DNA from: Bacteroidales bacterium | GTDB taxonomy: Bacteria; Bacteroidota; Bacteroidia; Bacteroidales; Bacteroidaceae | DNA: 61,451 nt | NCBI GenBank assembly: GCA_030532685.1 | Contig: JAUNKN010000007.1 | Location: 1 to 61,451 of the forward strand | Reading direction: 5' to 3' | Shown: positions 44,597-51,709 of the stretch, one piece after another | Layout: the number at the start of each line of letters is the position of its first letter | How positions within the stretch are numbered: position 1 is the first letter of the stretch | The notes under the pieces: model-generated | Told to the model about the DNA's origin: nothing | Database searches by the model: none | What the model saw: only the letters and a program-made list of their open reading frames with translations | Made by a program: the position numbers and the translations under genes

Positions 44597-45581
44597 AGTT
44601 GTATAAGGTTTTGATAAAATGTTCGGATTGTCCAAAAAGGAATTCGGGCTGGATGCTCACACTGTGCAAACGAGCTAAGATCTCGGGGGGGAGTTGGAGT
44701 TCGGCCAGTCGCACGGCGTCCTTATCGGTCGTGAGGATATGCTCGTGTTCCATTGCTCGTGCTTGGATGTGTCGGGCATCGGCATCGGTGAAGCGATGGT
44801 GGTCGGGATAGCACAAATGTTCCAATTCTACACCTTGGATTTGAAGATGCCGTACGAGAGCTTCGGGGTGAGCGATGCCGGTGATGAGAAGGGCACGCTG
44901 CATGGGAGGGAGTGGAGCGTAGGCAATGCGACTGAAGAAGAACGCTTGCTCCTTGTGGGTGCGCAAGTGCTGAGTGAGCTCTTGAGCTTCTTTTTCGGAT
45001 AGATTTTCGGGACAGCGCGTTACGATGACAATTTGTGCTCTACGGGCTCCTTTCATGGGCTCGCGCAGGCGGCCTGCGGGAAGGAGTGAATCCCTATGAT
45101 AGGGGCGTGCATAGTCCGTGAGGACAATGGAGAGCGAGGGTTGCACCCAGCGATGTTGAAAAGCATCGTCCAAAAGGATGAGGTCGAGCTCGGGGTGAGC
45201 TTGGCGCATGAGGCGGATGCCTTGGTTGCGATTTTCGCACACCGCACACTGTAGCTTCTCATGGGGCAAGCGTAGGCGCATTTGCAAAGGCTCATCGCCT
45301 ACTTGACTGGCCGAGCAGTCTGCTTCGACCCAAAGAAATCCGTGGGTGTTGCGCCCATATCCGCGAGAGAGAATGCCCACTTGTTTGCCTGCTTTGAGCA
45401 GCAAGCGGGCGATGAACTCCGTGTGAGGAGTCTTTCCTGTGCCTCCTACCGCTAAGTTGCCTATGCACACGATGGGCAAGTCATGTTGCTCACTGCGCAG
45501 CACTCCGCAATCGAAGAGCCAGTTGCGCAGTGCTACGCCCCAACCAAATAGCCAAGAGAGAGGTAGGAGAAAGTGTTTCAT
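44589..45581 (-). CDS. lpxK: Tetraacyldisaccharide 4'-kinase
   Basis: A protein of 330 residues. It phosphorylates the 4' position of the lipid A precursor at the inner-membrane face. An N-terminal helix (FLLPLSWLFGWGVALRNWLF) anchors it. The P-loop GNLAVGGTGKTPHTEFIARL is followed by LSRGYGRNTHGF, VGDEPLQMRLRL and LDLILLDDAFQHRWV (the DDxxQ motif). Start and stop overlap the neighbours (4 nt with sppA, 8 nt with the phosphorylase), so translation is coupled. It fits with the Kdo genes elsewhere in the window. Confidence 0.95.
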   Translation of the reverse strand: MKHFLLPLSWLFGWGVALRNWLFDCGVLRSEQHDLPIVCIGNLAVGGTGKTPHTEFIARLLLKAGKQVGILSRGYGRNTHGFLWVEADCSASQVGDEPLQMRLRLPHEKLQCAVCENRNQGIRLMRQAHPELDLILLDDAFQHRWVQPSLSIVLTDYARPYHRDSLLPAGRLREPMKGARRAQIVIVTRCPENLSEKEAQELTQHLRTHKEQAFFFSRIAYAPLPPMQRALLITGIAHPEALVRHLQIQGVELEHLCYPDHHRFTDADARHIQARAMEHEHILTTDKDAVRLAELQLPPEILARLHSVSIQPEFLFGQSEHFIKTLYNYV

Positions 45582-47383
45582 CGCAGGTGGAGCAGATAAG
45601 GACTACGTGCTTGTAGGTAGTTGCCTTGCTGAATCGTGGTGATGAATTGCAAGCTTTCGTAGTGTACTCCCAACATTTGACGCAGTTTGCGTTCCATATA
45701 GCTATCTGCATCGGCCGTGTGTGAGAGCTCTTCGAGCCAGCTTTTTTGTGCAGGATAGTTGTTGACGCTGTAGGTGTTGAGCTTGGCGAGTTTGGCAGCA
45801 TGCACCACGGCATCTTGGAGCGAACCGAGACGGTCCACAAGTCCGAGTTTCAATGCTTGATTGCCTGTCCACACGCGTCCTTGTCCTATCTTGTCTACTT
45901 GTTCGATGGTCATCTTCTTCCCTGCAGCACTGCGGCCTTCGGCCACGCGAGTAATGAAGAGCTTGTAGCCACGATTGACATGAGCTTGAAGCGCTGCTCC
46001 TTCTTGTGCGTTGAAAGGACGCGAGGGAATACCGAAGAAACCACCTCCGCCAAAGTCAGACGATTCGTTGGTCTTCACGACATCGAAGTTCAAACCTAAT
46101 TTTTCAGTGAGCAGTTGGCTGGCTTCGGGAATGAGCCCGAAAATACCGATAGAGCCGGTGAGCGTGGCGCGTTCGGCAAAAATATAGTTGGCTCCACAGC
46201 TCATGTAGTAGCCTCCTGAAGCTGCGAGATCGCTCATCGACACAACGACAGGTTTCTTCTTTTTCAATAGTTGGATAGCGCGCCACATTTGTTCGCTGGC
46301 ATAGGCACTACCACCTCCCGAATTGATGCGGAGTACCACGGCTTTTACTTCGTCGTCGTTGGCCAGTTGGTCAAGGTCTTTCACGACCTTGTCGCCCACT
46401 ATTTCCTCTTCGCTGCTCAGGGCGGAGTTGCCCGAAGGGGAGTCTACAATGTCGCCACTGGCATAATAGATTGCAACTTTCTCGCTTGTGCTCTTGTCCT
46501 CTTTTTCGAGGGTTGCGGCATCGGCAACTGCGACCAGTTTGGGGGCTTCGTTCTTTAAGCGTTTGCGAAGTTCATCGCGCACTTGATCTACGTAGACAAG
46601 GTCGTCCACGAGCTTCAAGCGTTTGTAGCTGGGCACATCGGCCAAAACCATGTAGCGGTTGGCATAGCTATTGAGGCTGTCGGCCGAAAGTTGGCGGGAT
46701 TGTGCTACCTCTTTGACCATTCCTTGCCAAATGTCGCCAATGAACGAAGCTACTTGTTCGCGGTTGGCATCGCTCATCTTATGAAGAATGAAAGGCTCGA
46801 CAGCGCTCTTATAGGTTCCTACCTTGAAGACCTGAGCCTTGACGCCTACTTTTTCAAGCAACCCCGTCCAAAAAATAGGCTGCGAGGCAATGCCGTGCCA
46901 ATCGAGCATACCACTGGGATTGAGCAAGAGGCGATCGGCGACAGAAGCAACGTAATAGGCGCCTTGAGAATACTGATCGGCATAGGCTACAATCCACTTT
47001 TTGGACTGCTTGAAGTCTTTGAGTTCTCGACGCAGGGCTTCGAGGGTAGCATAGTGAGCATCTACGTCGCCTCCTTCGAGGTAAATTCCTTCGATTTTAT
47101 CATTGGTCTTGGCGACACGAATGGCCGAAATCAGTTCGTTGAGGCCTTGTACGCCTTCGTCCTCTTGTCCTAAAAGTTCGGCAAAAGGGTTGCTTTCTGC
47201 ACTGCGCTCAGCGATGGTGCCACTGAGGTGAATGTGCAACACACTACCTTTTTCAATGCTGGCAGAGCCACTGTCCAAGGCGCTGATAGCACTCACCATA
47301 ATAAGGAAGAGTAGCCCGCTGAATAGTGCCACGAGAGAACAGCCTAACATTGAGGCTGCTGTGTATTTTAGAAAGTCTTTCAT
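45578..47383 (-). CDS. sppA: Signal peptide peptidase SppA, long (67-kDa type) form
   Basis: A protein of 601 residues, membrane-anchored by an N-terminal helix (LVALFSGLLFLIMVSAISAL). It has two tandem ClpP-like halves. The N-terminal half supplies the catalytic Lys (VFKVGTYKSAVEPF). The C-terminal half holds the nucleophile Ser in VVSMSDLAASGGYYMSCGA, followed by ERATLTGSIGIFG. It degrades cleaved signal peptides in the inner membrane. It lies 31 nt after the exonuclease gene. Confidence 0.95.
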   Translation of the reverse strand: MKDFLKYTAASMLGCSLVALFSGLLFLIMVSAISALDSGSASIEKGSVLHIHLSGTIAERSAESNPFAELLGQEDEGVQGLNELISAIRVAKTNDKIEGIYLEGGDVDAHYATLEALRRELKDFKQSKKWIVAYADQYSQGAYYVASVADRLLLNPSGMLDWHGIASQPIFWTGLLEKVGVKAQVFKVGTYKSAVEPFILHKMSDANREQVASFIGDIWQGMVKEVAQSRQLSADSLNSYANRYMVLADVPSYKRLKLVDDLVYVDQVRDELRKRLKNEAPKLVAVADAATLEKEDKSTSEKVAIYYASGDIVDSPSGNSALSSEEEIVGDKVVKDLDQLANDDEVKAVVLRINSGGGSAYASEQMWRAIQLLKKKKPVVVSMSDLAASGGYYMSCGANYIFAERATLTGSIGIFGLIPEASQLLTEKLGLNFDVVKTNESSDFGGGGFFGIPSRPFNAQEGAALQAHVNRGYKLFITRVAEGRSAAGKKMTIEQVDKIGQGRVWTGNQALKLGLVDRLGSLQDAVVHAAKLAKLNTYSVNNYPAQKSWLEELSHTADADSYMERKLRQMLGVHYESLQFITTIQQGNYLQARSPYLLHLR

Positions 47384-47414
47384 GAATAGTTGAGTCGAGA
47401 TGAAGATGTGAAAT

Positions 47415-48167
47415 TTAGTCTATGACGAGTTCTACGGGACAGTGGTCGCTGCCCATGATTTCGGGGTGAATGCAAGCACTTTTGAGTCGAGAATTGAGGC
47501 GTTCGGAGGAGACAAAATAGTCGATACGCCAACCCGCGTTGCGTGCACGGGCGCCACCCCGATAGCTCCACCAAGAGTAGGCTCCCGTTGTGTCTGGATG
47601 GAAGTGACGGAATGTGTCGGTGAAGCCTGCTTCCAACAAACGACCGAACTTTTCGCGTTCTTCATCGGTGAAACCTGCATTTCGGCGATTGGTCTTGGGA
47701 TTTTTAAGGTCAATTTCTTGGTGAGCCACGTTGAGATCGCCACAAATAATCACAGGTTTTTTTTGGTCCAACTGCACGACGTATTCGCGGAATGCATCTT
47801 CCCAAGTCATACGATAGTCCAAACGGCGCAGTTCGTCCTGTGAGTTGGGCACGTAGACTGTGATGAGATAGTAGTCCTCAAATTCGAGCGTTACGACACG
47901 CCCCTCTTGGTCGTGTTCTTCCTTCCCAATACCATAGGCCACGCTGAGCGGCTGGAGGCGCGTGTAAATACAAGTCCCCGAATAGCCTTTCTTCTGGGCA
48001 TAATCCCAAAAACTTTGATAGCCCTCAAATTCCATATCGATTTGCCCCTTTTGCAATTTCGTTTCTTGCAGGCAAAAGCAGTCGGCATCCAATTGGGCAA
48101 AAATTTCTTCAAAGCCCTTTTCGCGACAAGCGCGCAGGCCATTTACATTCCAAGAGATAAATTTCAT
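47415..48167 (-). CDS. xth: Exodeoxyribonuclease III / AP endonuclease
   Basis: A protein of 250 residues, full length for the ExoA/XthA family. Metal and catalytic motifs are complete: SWNVNGLRACREKGF, CLQETKLQ, VYVPNSQ, ICGDLNVAHQEID, NAGWRIDYFV and GSDHCPVEL. It repairs abasic sites and 3' blocks. It lies 24 nt after a small lipoprotein gene and 31 nt before sppA. Confidence 0.96.
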   Translation of the reverse strand: MKFISWNVNGLRACREKGFEEIFAQLDADCFCLQETKLQKGQIDMEFEGYQSFWDYAQKKGYSGTCIYTRLQPLSVAYGIGKEEHDQEGRVVTLEFEDYYLITVYVPNSQDELRRLDYRMTWEDAFREYVVQLDQKKPVIICGDLNVAHQEIDLKNPKTNRRNAGFTDEEREKFGRLLEAGFTDTFRHFHPDTTGAYSWWSYRGGARARNAGWRIDYFVSSERLNSRLKSACIHPEIMGSDHCPVELVID

Positions 48168-48191
48168 GTTCTACGATTGGCAGAGGGGAGT

Positions 48192-48656
48192 TTATTGAGT
48201 GGGGCGGGCCACGATTTTGTAGCGTTCACGGCCTTGGGCTACGAGGCTATCAGCATCGAGCCACAAAATCTTTACCGTGTCGGGCTGAGCAATGGAGTTG
48301 AGAATAAGGTGTCCGTTGCTGATGAGATAATCGGCCGTAAGTGCTTTGACTTGAGTGAGGTTGATGGCTGTGACGAGACTTTGCGAACTATCGGTGGTGG
48401 TGAAAGCAAATTCGTCGCCAGGGTTTACGTCGCCATAAATCGTGGCGTCGACGCCAGCATTGCTGCTACGCATCAAAGAGAGGGTATCGCCCTTCTCTGT
48501 TTGAACGGCAAAAGTGCTCATGCCAAAATCGTCGATACAAGTGCCGAACAAAGTGCTATCGGTGGGCTGCGTTGAGGAATTGGCTTCTTCGCTTTTGGTG
48601 TTTTTGCAAGCCGTCGCGAAGATGAGCAGAAATAAGGGAAGGAGTATTTTTTTCAT
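48192..48656 (-). CDS. Small lipoprotein of unknown function
   Basis: A protein of 154 residues from the ATG at 48656 (MKKILLPLFLLIFATACKNT); the frame is open further upstream, but the promoter at 48679-48709 excludes most of that. The lipobox is FATAC, followed by KNTKSEEAN. The mature part is small and beta-rich (FGMSTFAVQTEKGDTLSLM, GDEFAFTTTDSSQSLV), with Asp/Gly-rich turns. No enzyme motif is recognised. It is the promoter-proximal gene of the xth-sppA-lpxK-phosphorylase operon and divergent from rpsA. Confidence 0.82.
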   Translation of the reverse strand: MKKILLPLFLLIFATACKNTKSEEANSSTQPTDSTLFGTCIDDFGMSTFAVQTEKGDTLSLMRSSNAGVDATIYGDVNPGDEFAFTTTDSSQSLVTAINLTQVKALTADYLISNGHLILNSIAQPDTVKILWLDADSLVAQGRERYKIVARPTQ

Positions 48657-48678
48657 ATTGAGTCCTGTTTCTGACCAG

Positions 48679-48709
48679 CAAATGTACATAAAAAGTGTAG
48701 ATGCGACAA
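48679..48709 (-). promoter_or_regulatory. Promoter of the lipoprotein-xth-sppA-lpxK operon
   Basis: On the minus strand TTG (48709-48707), a 20-nt spacer and TACATTTG (48686-48679) fit the Bacteroidetes consensus exactly. The predicted transcript start near 48672 leaves a leader of about 16 nt to the ATG at 48656. Confidence 0.7.
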
Positions 48710-48781
48710 GAAAAGTGGGAGAAAGCCTCATTTTCACGCAAATAAAACAAGAAGAAATACAACAAGATAAATAAAAAGTCG

Positions 48782-48789
48782 TAACTTTG
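48782..48789 (+). promoter_or_regulatory. Putative -7 promoter box of rpsA
   Basis: TAACTTTG is an exact -7 match followed by CACGCG, 122 nt before the rpsA start. The -33 region is A-rich without TTG. The ~115-nt leader contains GC-rich possible stem sequence (about 48810-48872) that could carry S1 autoregulation; that is inference. Confidence 0.5.
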
Positions 48790-48910
48790 CACGCGAAACT
48801 GCAGACTACTGCGTGGAGGGTGCAGCCCGATTTCTCCAATATGGGACGCTCTCACGGGGAGGACTGCGGTCATTTTTATTTATCACTTTTTATTCATCAA
48901 CCTAACATTA

Positions 48911-50704
48911 ATGGAGAAATTTACAAACGTTGCTCCCCTGGCCGATTTCGACTGGGATGCATTTGAAACTGGTGCAGTTGCTGGTACCGCAAGCCGCGAA
49001 AACCAAGAAGCCGCCTACGACAAGACCCTCAACAACGTGCACGAGCACGAAGTGGCCGAGGGCACTGTAACCAACATCACCAAGCGTGAAGTTGTGGTAC
49101 GTATCGGCTCGAAGAGCGATGGTATCATCTCTGTCAACGAGTTCAAGTACAATCCCGAACTCGCCATTGGTGACACCGTTGAAGTGTATGTTGAAAGCCT
49201 CGAAGACAACCGCGGTCAGCTCGTTCTTTCGCACAAGAAGGCTCGTGCTGCCAAGGCTTGGGATCGCATCAACGAAGCACTCGAAAACAAGGAAATCATC
49301 AAGGGCTTCATCAAGTGCCGCACGAAGGGTGGTATGATCGTAGACGTATTTGGTCTCGAAGCCTTCTTGCCTGGTTCGCAAATCGACGTGAAGCCCATTC
49401 GCGACTACGACGTGTTCGTTGGCAAGACGATGGAATTCCAAGTTGTTAAGATCAACCAAGAGTACAAGAACGTTGTGGTAAGCCACAAGGCACTCATCGA
49501 AGCCGAACTCGAAGCTCAAAAGCAAGAAATCATCGGCAAGCTCGAGAAGGGTCAAGTGCTCGAAGGTACTGTCAAGAACATCACCAACTATGGCGTATTT
49601 ATCGACCTTGGCGGTGTGGATGGTCTCGTACACATCACCGACCTCTCTTGGGGCCGCGTGAGCAACCCCCGCGAGGTGGTGCAAGACGAGCAAAAGCTCA
49701 ACGTCGTTATCCTCGATTTCGACGAAGAGAAGAAGCGCATCGCTCTTGGTATCAAGCAGCTCACTCCCCATCCTTGGGATGCCCTCGATGCTAACCTCAA
49801 TGTTGGCGATAAGGTTAAGGGCCGCGTAGTGGTGATGGCCGACTACGGTGCATTCGTAGAAGTAGCTCCTGGTGTTGAAGGTCTCATCCACGTGAGCGAA
49901 ATGTCTTGGAGCCAGCACCTCCGTTCTGCTCAAGACTTCCTCAAGGTAGGCGACGAGGTAGAAGCCGTGATTCTCACGCTCGACCGTGCCGACCGCAAGA
50001 TGAGCCTCGGTGTGAAGCAACTCAAGGCCGATCCTTGGGCTGACATCGAAGAGAAGTACCCCGTAGGTTCTCAGCACAACGCTCGCGTTCGCAACTTCAC
50101 CAACTTTGGTGTATTTGTAGAACTCGAGGAAGGTGTGGATGGTCTCATTCACATCTCAGACCTCTCTTGGACCAAGAAGGTGAAGCACCCCAGCGAGTTC
50201 ACGCAAATTGGTGCTCAAATCGACGTTAAGGTGCTCGAGATCGACAAGGAAAACCGTCGTCTCTCTCTCGGTCACAAGCAACTCGAAGAGAACCCCTGGA
50301 GCCAATACGAAGCTGAATTCACCGAAGGTTCTGTACACCAAGGTGTCATCAGCGAACTCACCGACAAGGGCGCTGTGATCACGCTCGAACATGGTGTAGA
50401 AGGTTTCGCTACTCCTAAGCACCTCGTGAAGCAAGATGGCTCTAAGGCTCAACAGGGCGAAACCATCGAAGTGAAGGTGCTCGAATTCAACAAGGATAGC
50501 AAGCGCATCTTCGTTTCGCACACTCGCATCTTCGACGAGAATGCAGGTGGTAAGGAAGGCCGTGGCGAGAAGAAGGCAGGCCGTCGTGCAGCTGCTCCCC
50601 GCAAGGAGGAAACAGTGAATATCCAAAATCAGGCTGCTGCTACTACTCTCGGCGACAACGATGCTCTCGCTGCTCTTAAGGCAATGATGGAGCAAGGCAA
50701 ATAA
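48911..50704 (+). CDS. rpsA: 30S ribosomal protein S1
   Basis: A protein of 597 residues with six S1 (OB-fold) repeats. Two N-terminal repeats (from ~35 and ~120) bind the ribosome; four more follow (from ~205, 290, 377 and 465), with the repeated pattern GxVxxxxxxGxFVxLxxGVxGLIHxSxLSW: for example VKNITNYGVFIDLGGVDGLV, VVMADYGAFVEVAPGVEGLI and VRNFTNFGVFVELEEGVDGL. A basic, disordered tail (GRGEKKAGRRAAAPRKEE) follows. The codon choice looks highly expressed. A strong terminator follows, so the gene is monocistronic. Confidence 0.97.
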   Translation: MEKFTNVAPLADFDWDAFETGAVAGTASRENQEAAYDKTLNNVHEHEVAEGTVTNITKREVVVRIGSKSDGIISVNEFKYNPELAIGDTVEVYVESLEDNRGQLVLSHKKARAAKAWDRINEALENKEIIKGFIKCRTKGGMIVDVFGLEAFLPGSQIDVKPIRDYDVFVGKTMEFQVVKINQEYKNVVVSHKALIEAELEAQKQEIIGKLEKGQVLEGTVKNITNYGVFIDLGGVDGLVHITDLSWGRVSNPREVVQDEQKLNVVILDFDEEKKRIALGIKQLTPHPWDALDANLNVGDKVKGRVVVMADYGAFVEVAPGVEGLIHVSEMSWSQHLRSAQDFLKVGDEVEAVILTLDRADRKMSLGVKQLKADPWADIEEKYPVGSQHNARVRNFTNFGVFVELEEGVDGLIHISDLSWTKKVKHPSEFTQIGAQIDVKVLEIDKENRRLSLGHKQLEENPWSQYEAEFTEGSVHQGVISELTDKGAVITLEHGVEGFATPKHLVKQDGSKAQQGETIEVKVLEFNKDSKRIFVSHTRIFDENAGGKEGRGEKKAGRRAAAPRKEETVNIQNQAAATTLGDNDALAALKAMMEQGK

Positions 50705-50744
50705 TAGGCCAATGCTCTGAACCTATAGTTCGCAACATTTAGAT

Positions 50745-50786
50745 AAGGCTGCGTCAAAATCTTCGGATTTTGATTGCAGCCTTTTT
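50745..50786 (+). terminator. Rho-independent terminator of rpsA
   Basis: AAGGCTGCGTCAAAATC pairs with GATTTTGATTGCAGCCTT around a TTCG tetraloop, with one bulge, and is followed by TTTTTCG. It lies 40 nt after the stop codon. Confidence 0.9.
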
Positions 50787-50850
50787 CGTATTGAACGATG
50801 TTGGCTATTGTGGATAGAGTAGCATGGGGAATTCCGAAAAAAAACGTGCC

Positions 50851-51259
50851 TACGCGCGCGCGTACTCTACATTGGTTCTGTTTTTTACTTCCATTGCTTC
50901 CACAGAGATTGCTAAAACTTTGAAAAACAAAGACTTGCCTTTGTAGGTGGAAGAGAGGAAAGGGTATTTGTTGTCTTCCATTCTTTCTATATCTCGATAG
51001 AGAGGAAGAGGGAGGAGTGTGGAAGCAATCAGTAGTTTGCTTCCACTGTTTAAATTCCAGTAAAACAGCATTTTATCCTGTCTTGTGGAAGGCGTGGAAG
51101 TAAAAAACACAAAATCATAGGGGGCGCGTGCATGCGTACGCGCGTAACAAGGAAGAAGGGAGTAAAAGAAGAACGCAAAAAAGAACTTGGGAGAGAGAAA
51201 AATAAAACTCGCAGCGCGGATATTTTACGTGGGACGTAGGATTTTCGCGCTGCGAGTTT
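50851..51259. repeat. Composite intergenic repeat element, copy B
   Basis: Parts in order: alternating tract TACGCGCGCGCGTAC (50851-50865); TTCTG, a T-run and ACTTCCATTGCTTCCAC (50876-50903); internal GTGGAAG/CTTCCAC motifs; GTGGAAG, an A-run and CACAAAATCATAG (51094-51120); a 23-nt alternating tract (51124-51146); a purine-rich spacer; and a 55-nt palindrome (51205-51218 and 51246-51259 are perfect 14-nt arms AAACTCGCAGCGCG / CGCGCTGCGAGTTT; the core contains ACGTGGGACGTAGGATTTT). The right T-run/CTTCCAC end is the inverted form of the left end, so the inner ~300 nt has terminal inverted repeats. Confidence 0.75.
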
Positions 51260-51378
51260 CGTATGTGAAGTTGGAGGAGAGAACAAAGAACATCTTAGAG
51301 GGACGAAAATATTATGTAAGAAAACTTGTAGAATGGGAGGGCTGAGGCGAAGAATGGAGGAATAAAATCCTGTTTTTG

Positions 51379-51410
51379 TTTGGGAAAATCTTAAAGAATG
51401 AGTAATTTTG
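51379..51410 (+). promoter_or_regulatory. Promoter of the C10 protease
   Basis: TTTG (51379-51382), a 20-nt spacer and TAATTTTG (51403-51410) match the full Bacteroidetes consensus. Transcription would begin near 51417 and give a ~293-nt leader. A second, weaker pair (TTTG 51485-51488, TAGCTTTT 51510-51517) could give a shorter leader. Confidence 0.65.
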
Positions 51411-51709
51411 CGCAGACTATGTATCAAATTCGATGCGTAACTTAAAAGGAAGGCTCAAGGAAGGCTCGATTTCCTATTTTATACTTTGGGAAAAGGTCTA
51501 TCGTGAAAGTAGCTTTTCTCGTGAGGTATGCAGAGTAGCACTTGTCTTTCAAAAGCGAGATTTATGTCCGATTGAATAGCAAGCGAGTTTCACTTCGACA
51601 AAACGGATCGGAGAATCTCTCGTGACTTCAATCGTTGGCTCTTTTGAGCTTTGTTCTTTCAGTTGAAAATAGTTCTCAAATTTCTATATCAAACGATAGC
51701 TTCATACCG

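Larger units (their letters stand above)
50705..51709. other. Long intergenic region between rpsA and the C10 protease
   Basis: This 1005-nt stretch contains the rpsA terminator (50745-50786), composite repeat copy B (50851-51259), the protease promoter (51379-51410) and a ~293-nt leader. No coding sequence is supported. Confidence 0.6.

Noticed and set aside
48908-50152. A 414-residue minus-strand open frame
   Set aside because: Mirror of rpsA; caused by the codon bias of the S1 repeats, with no family resemblance of its own.
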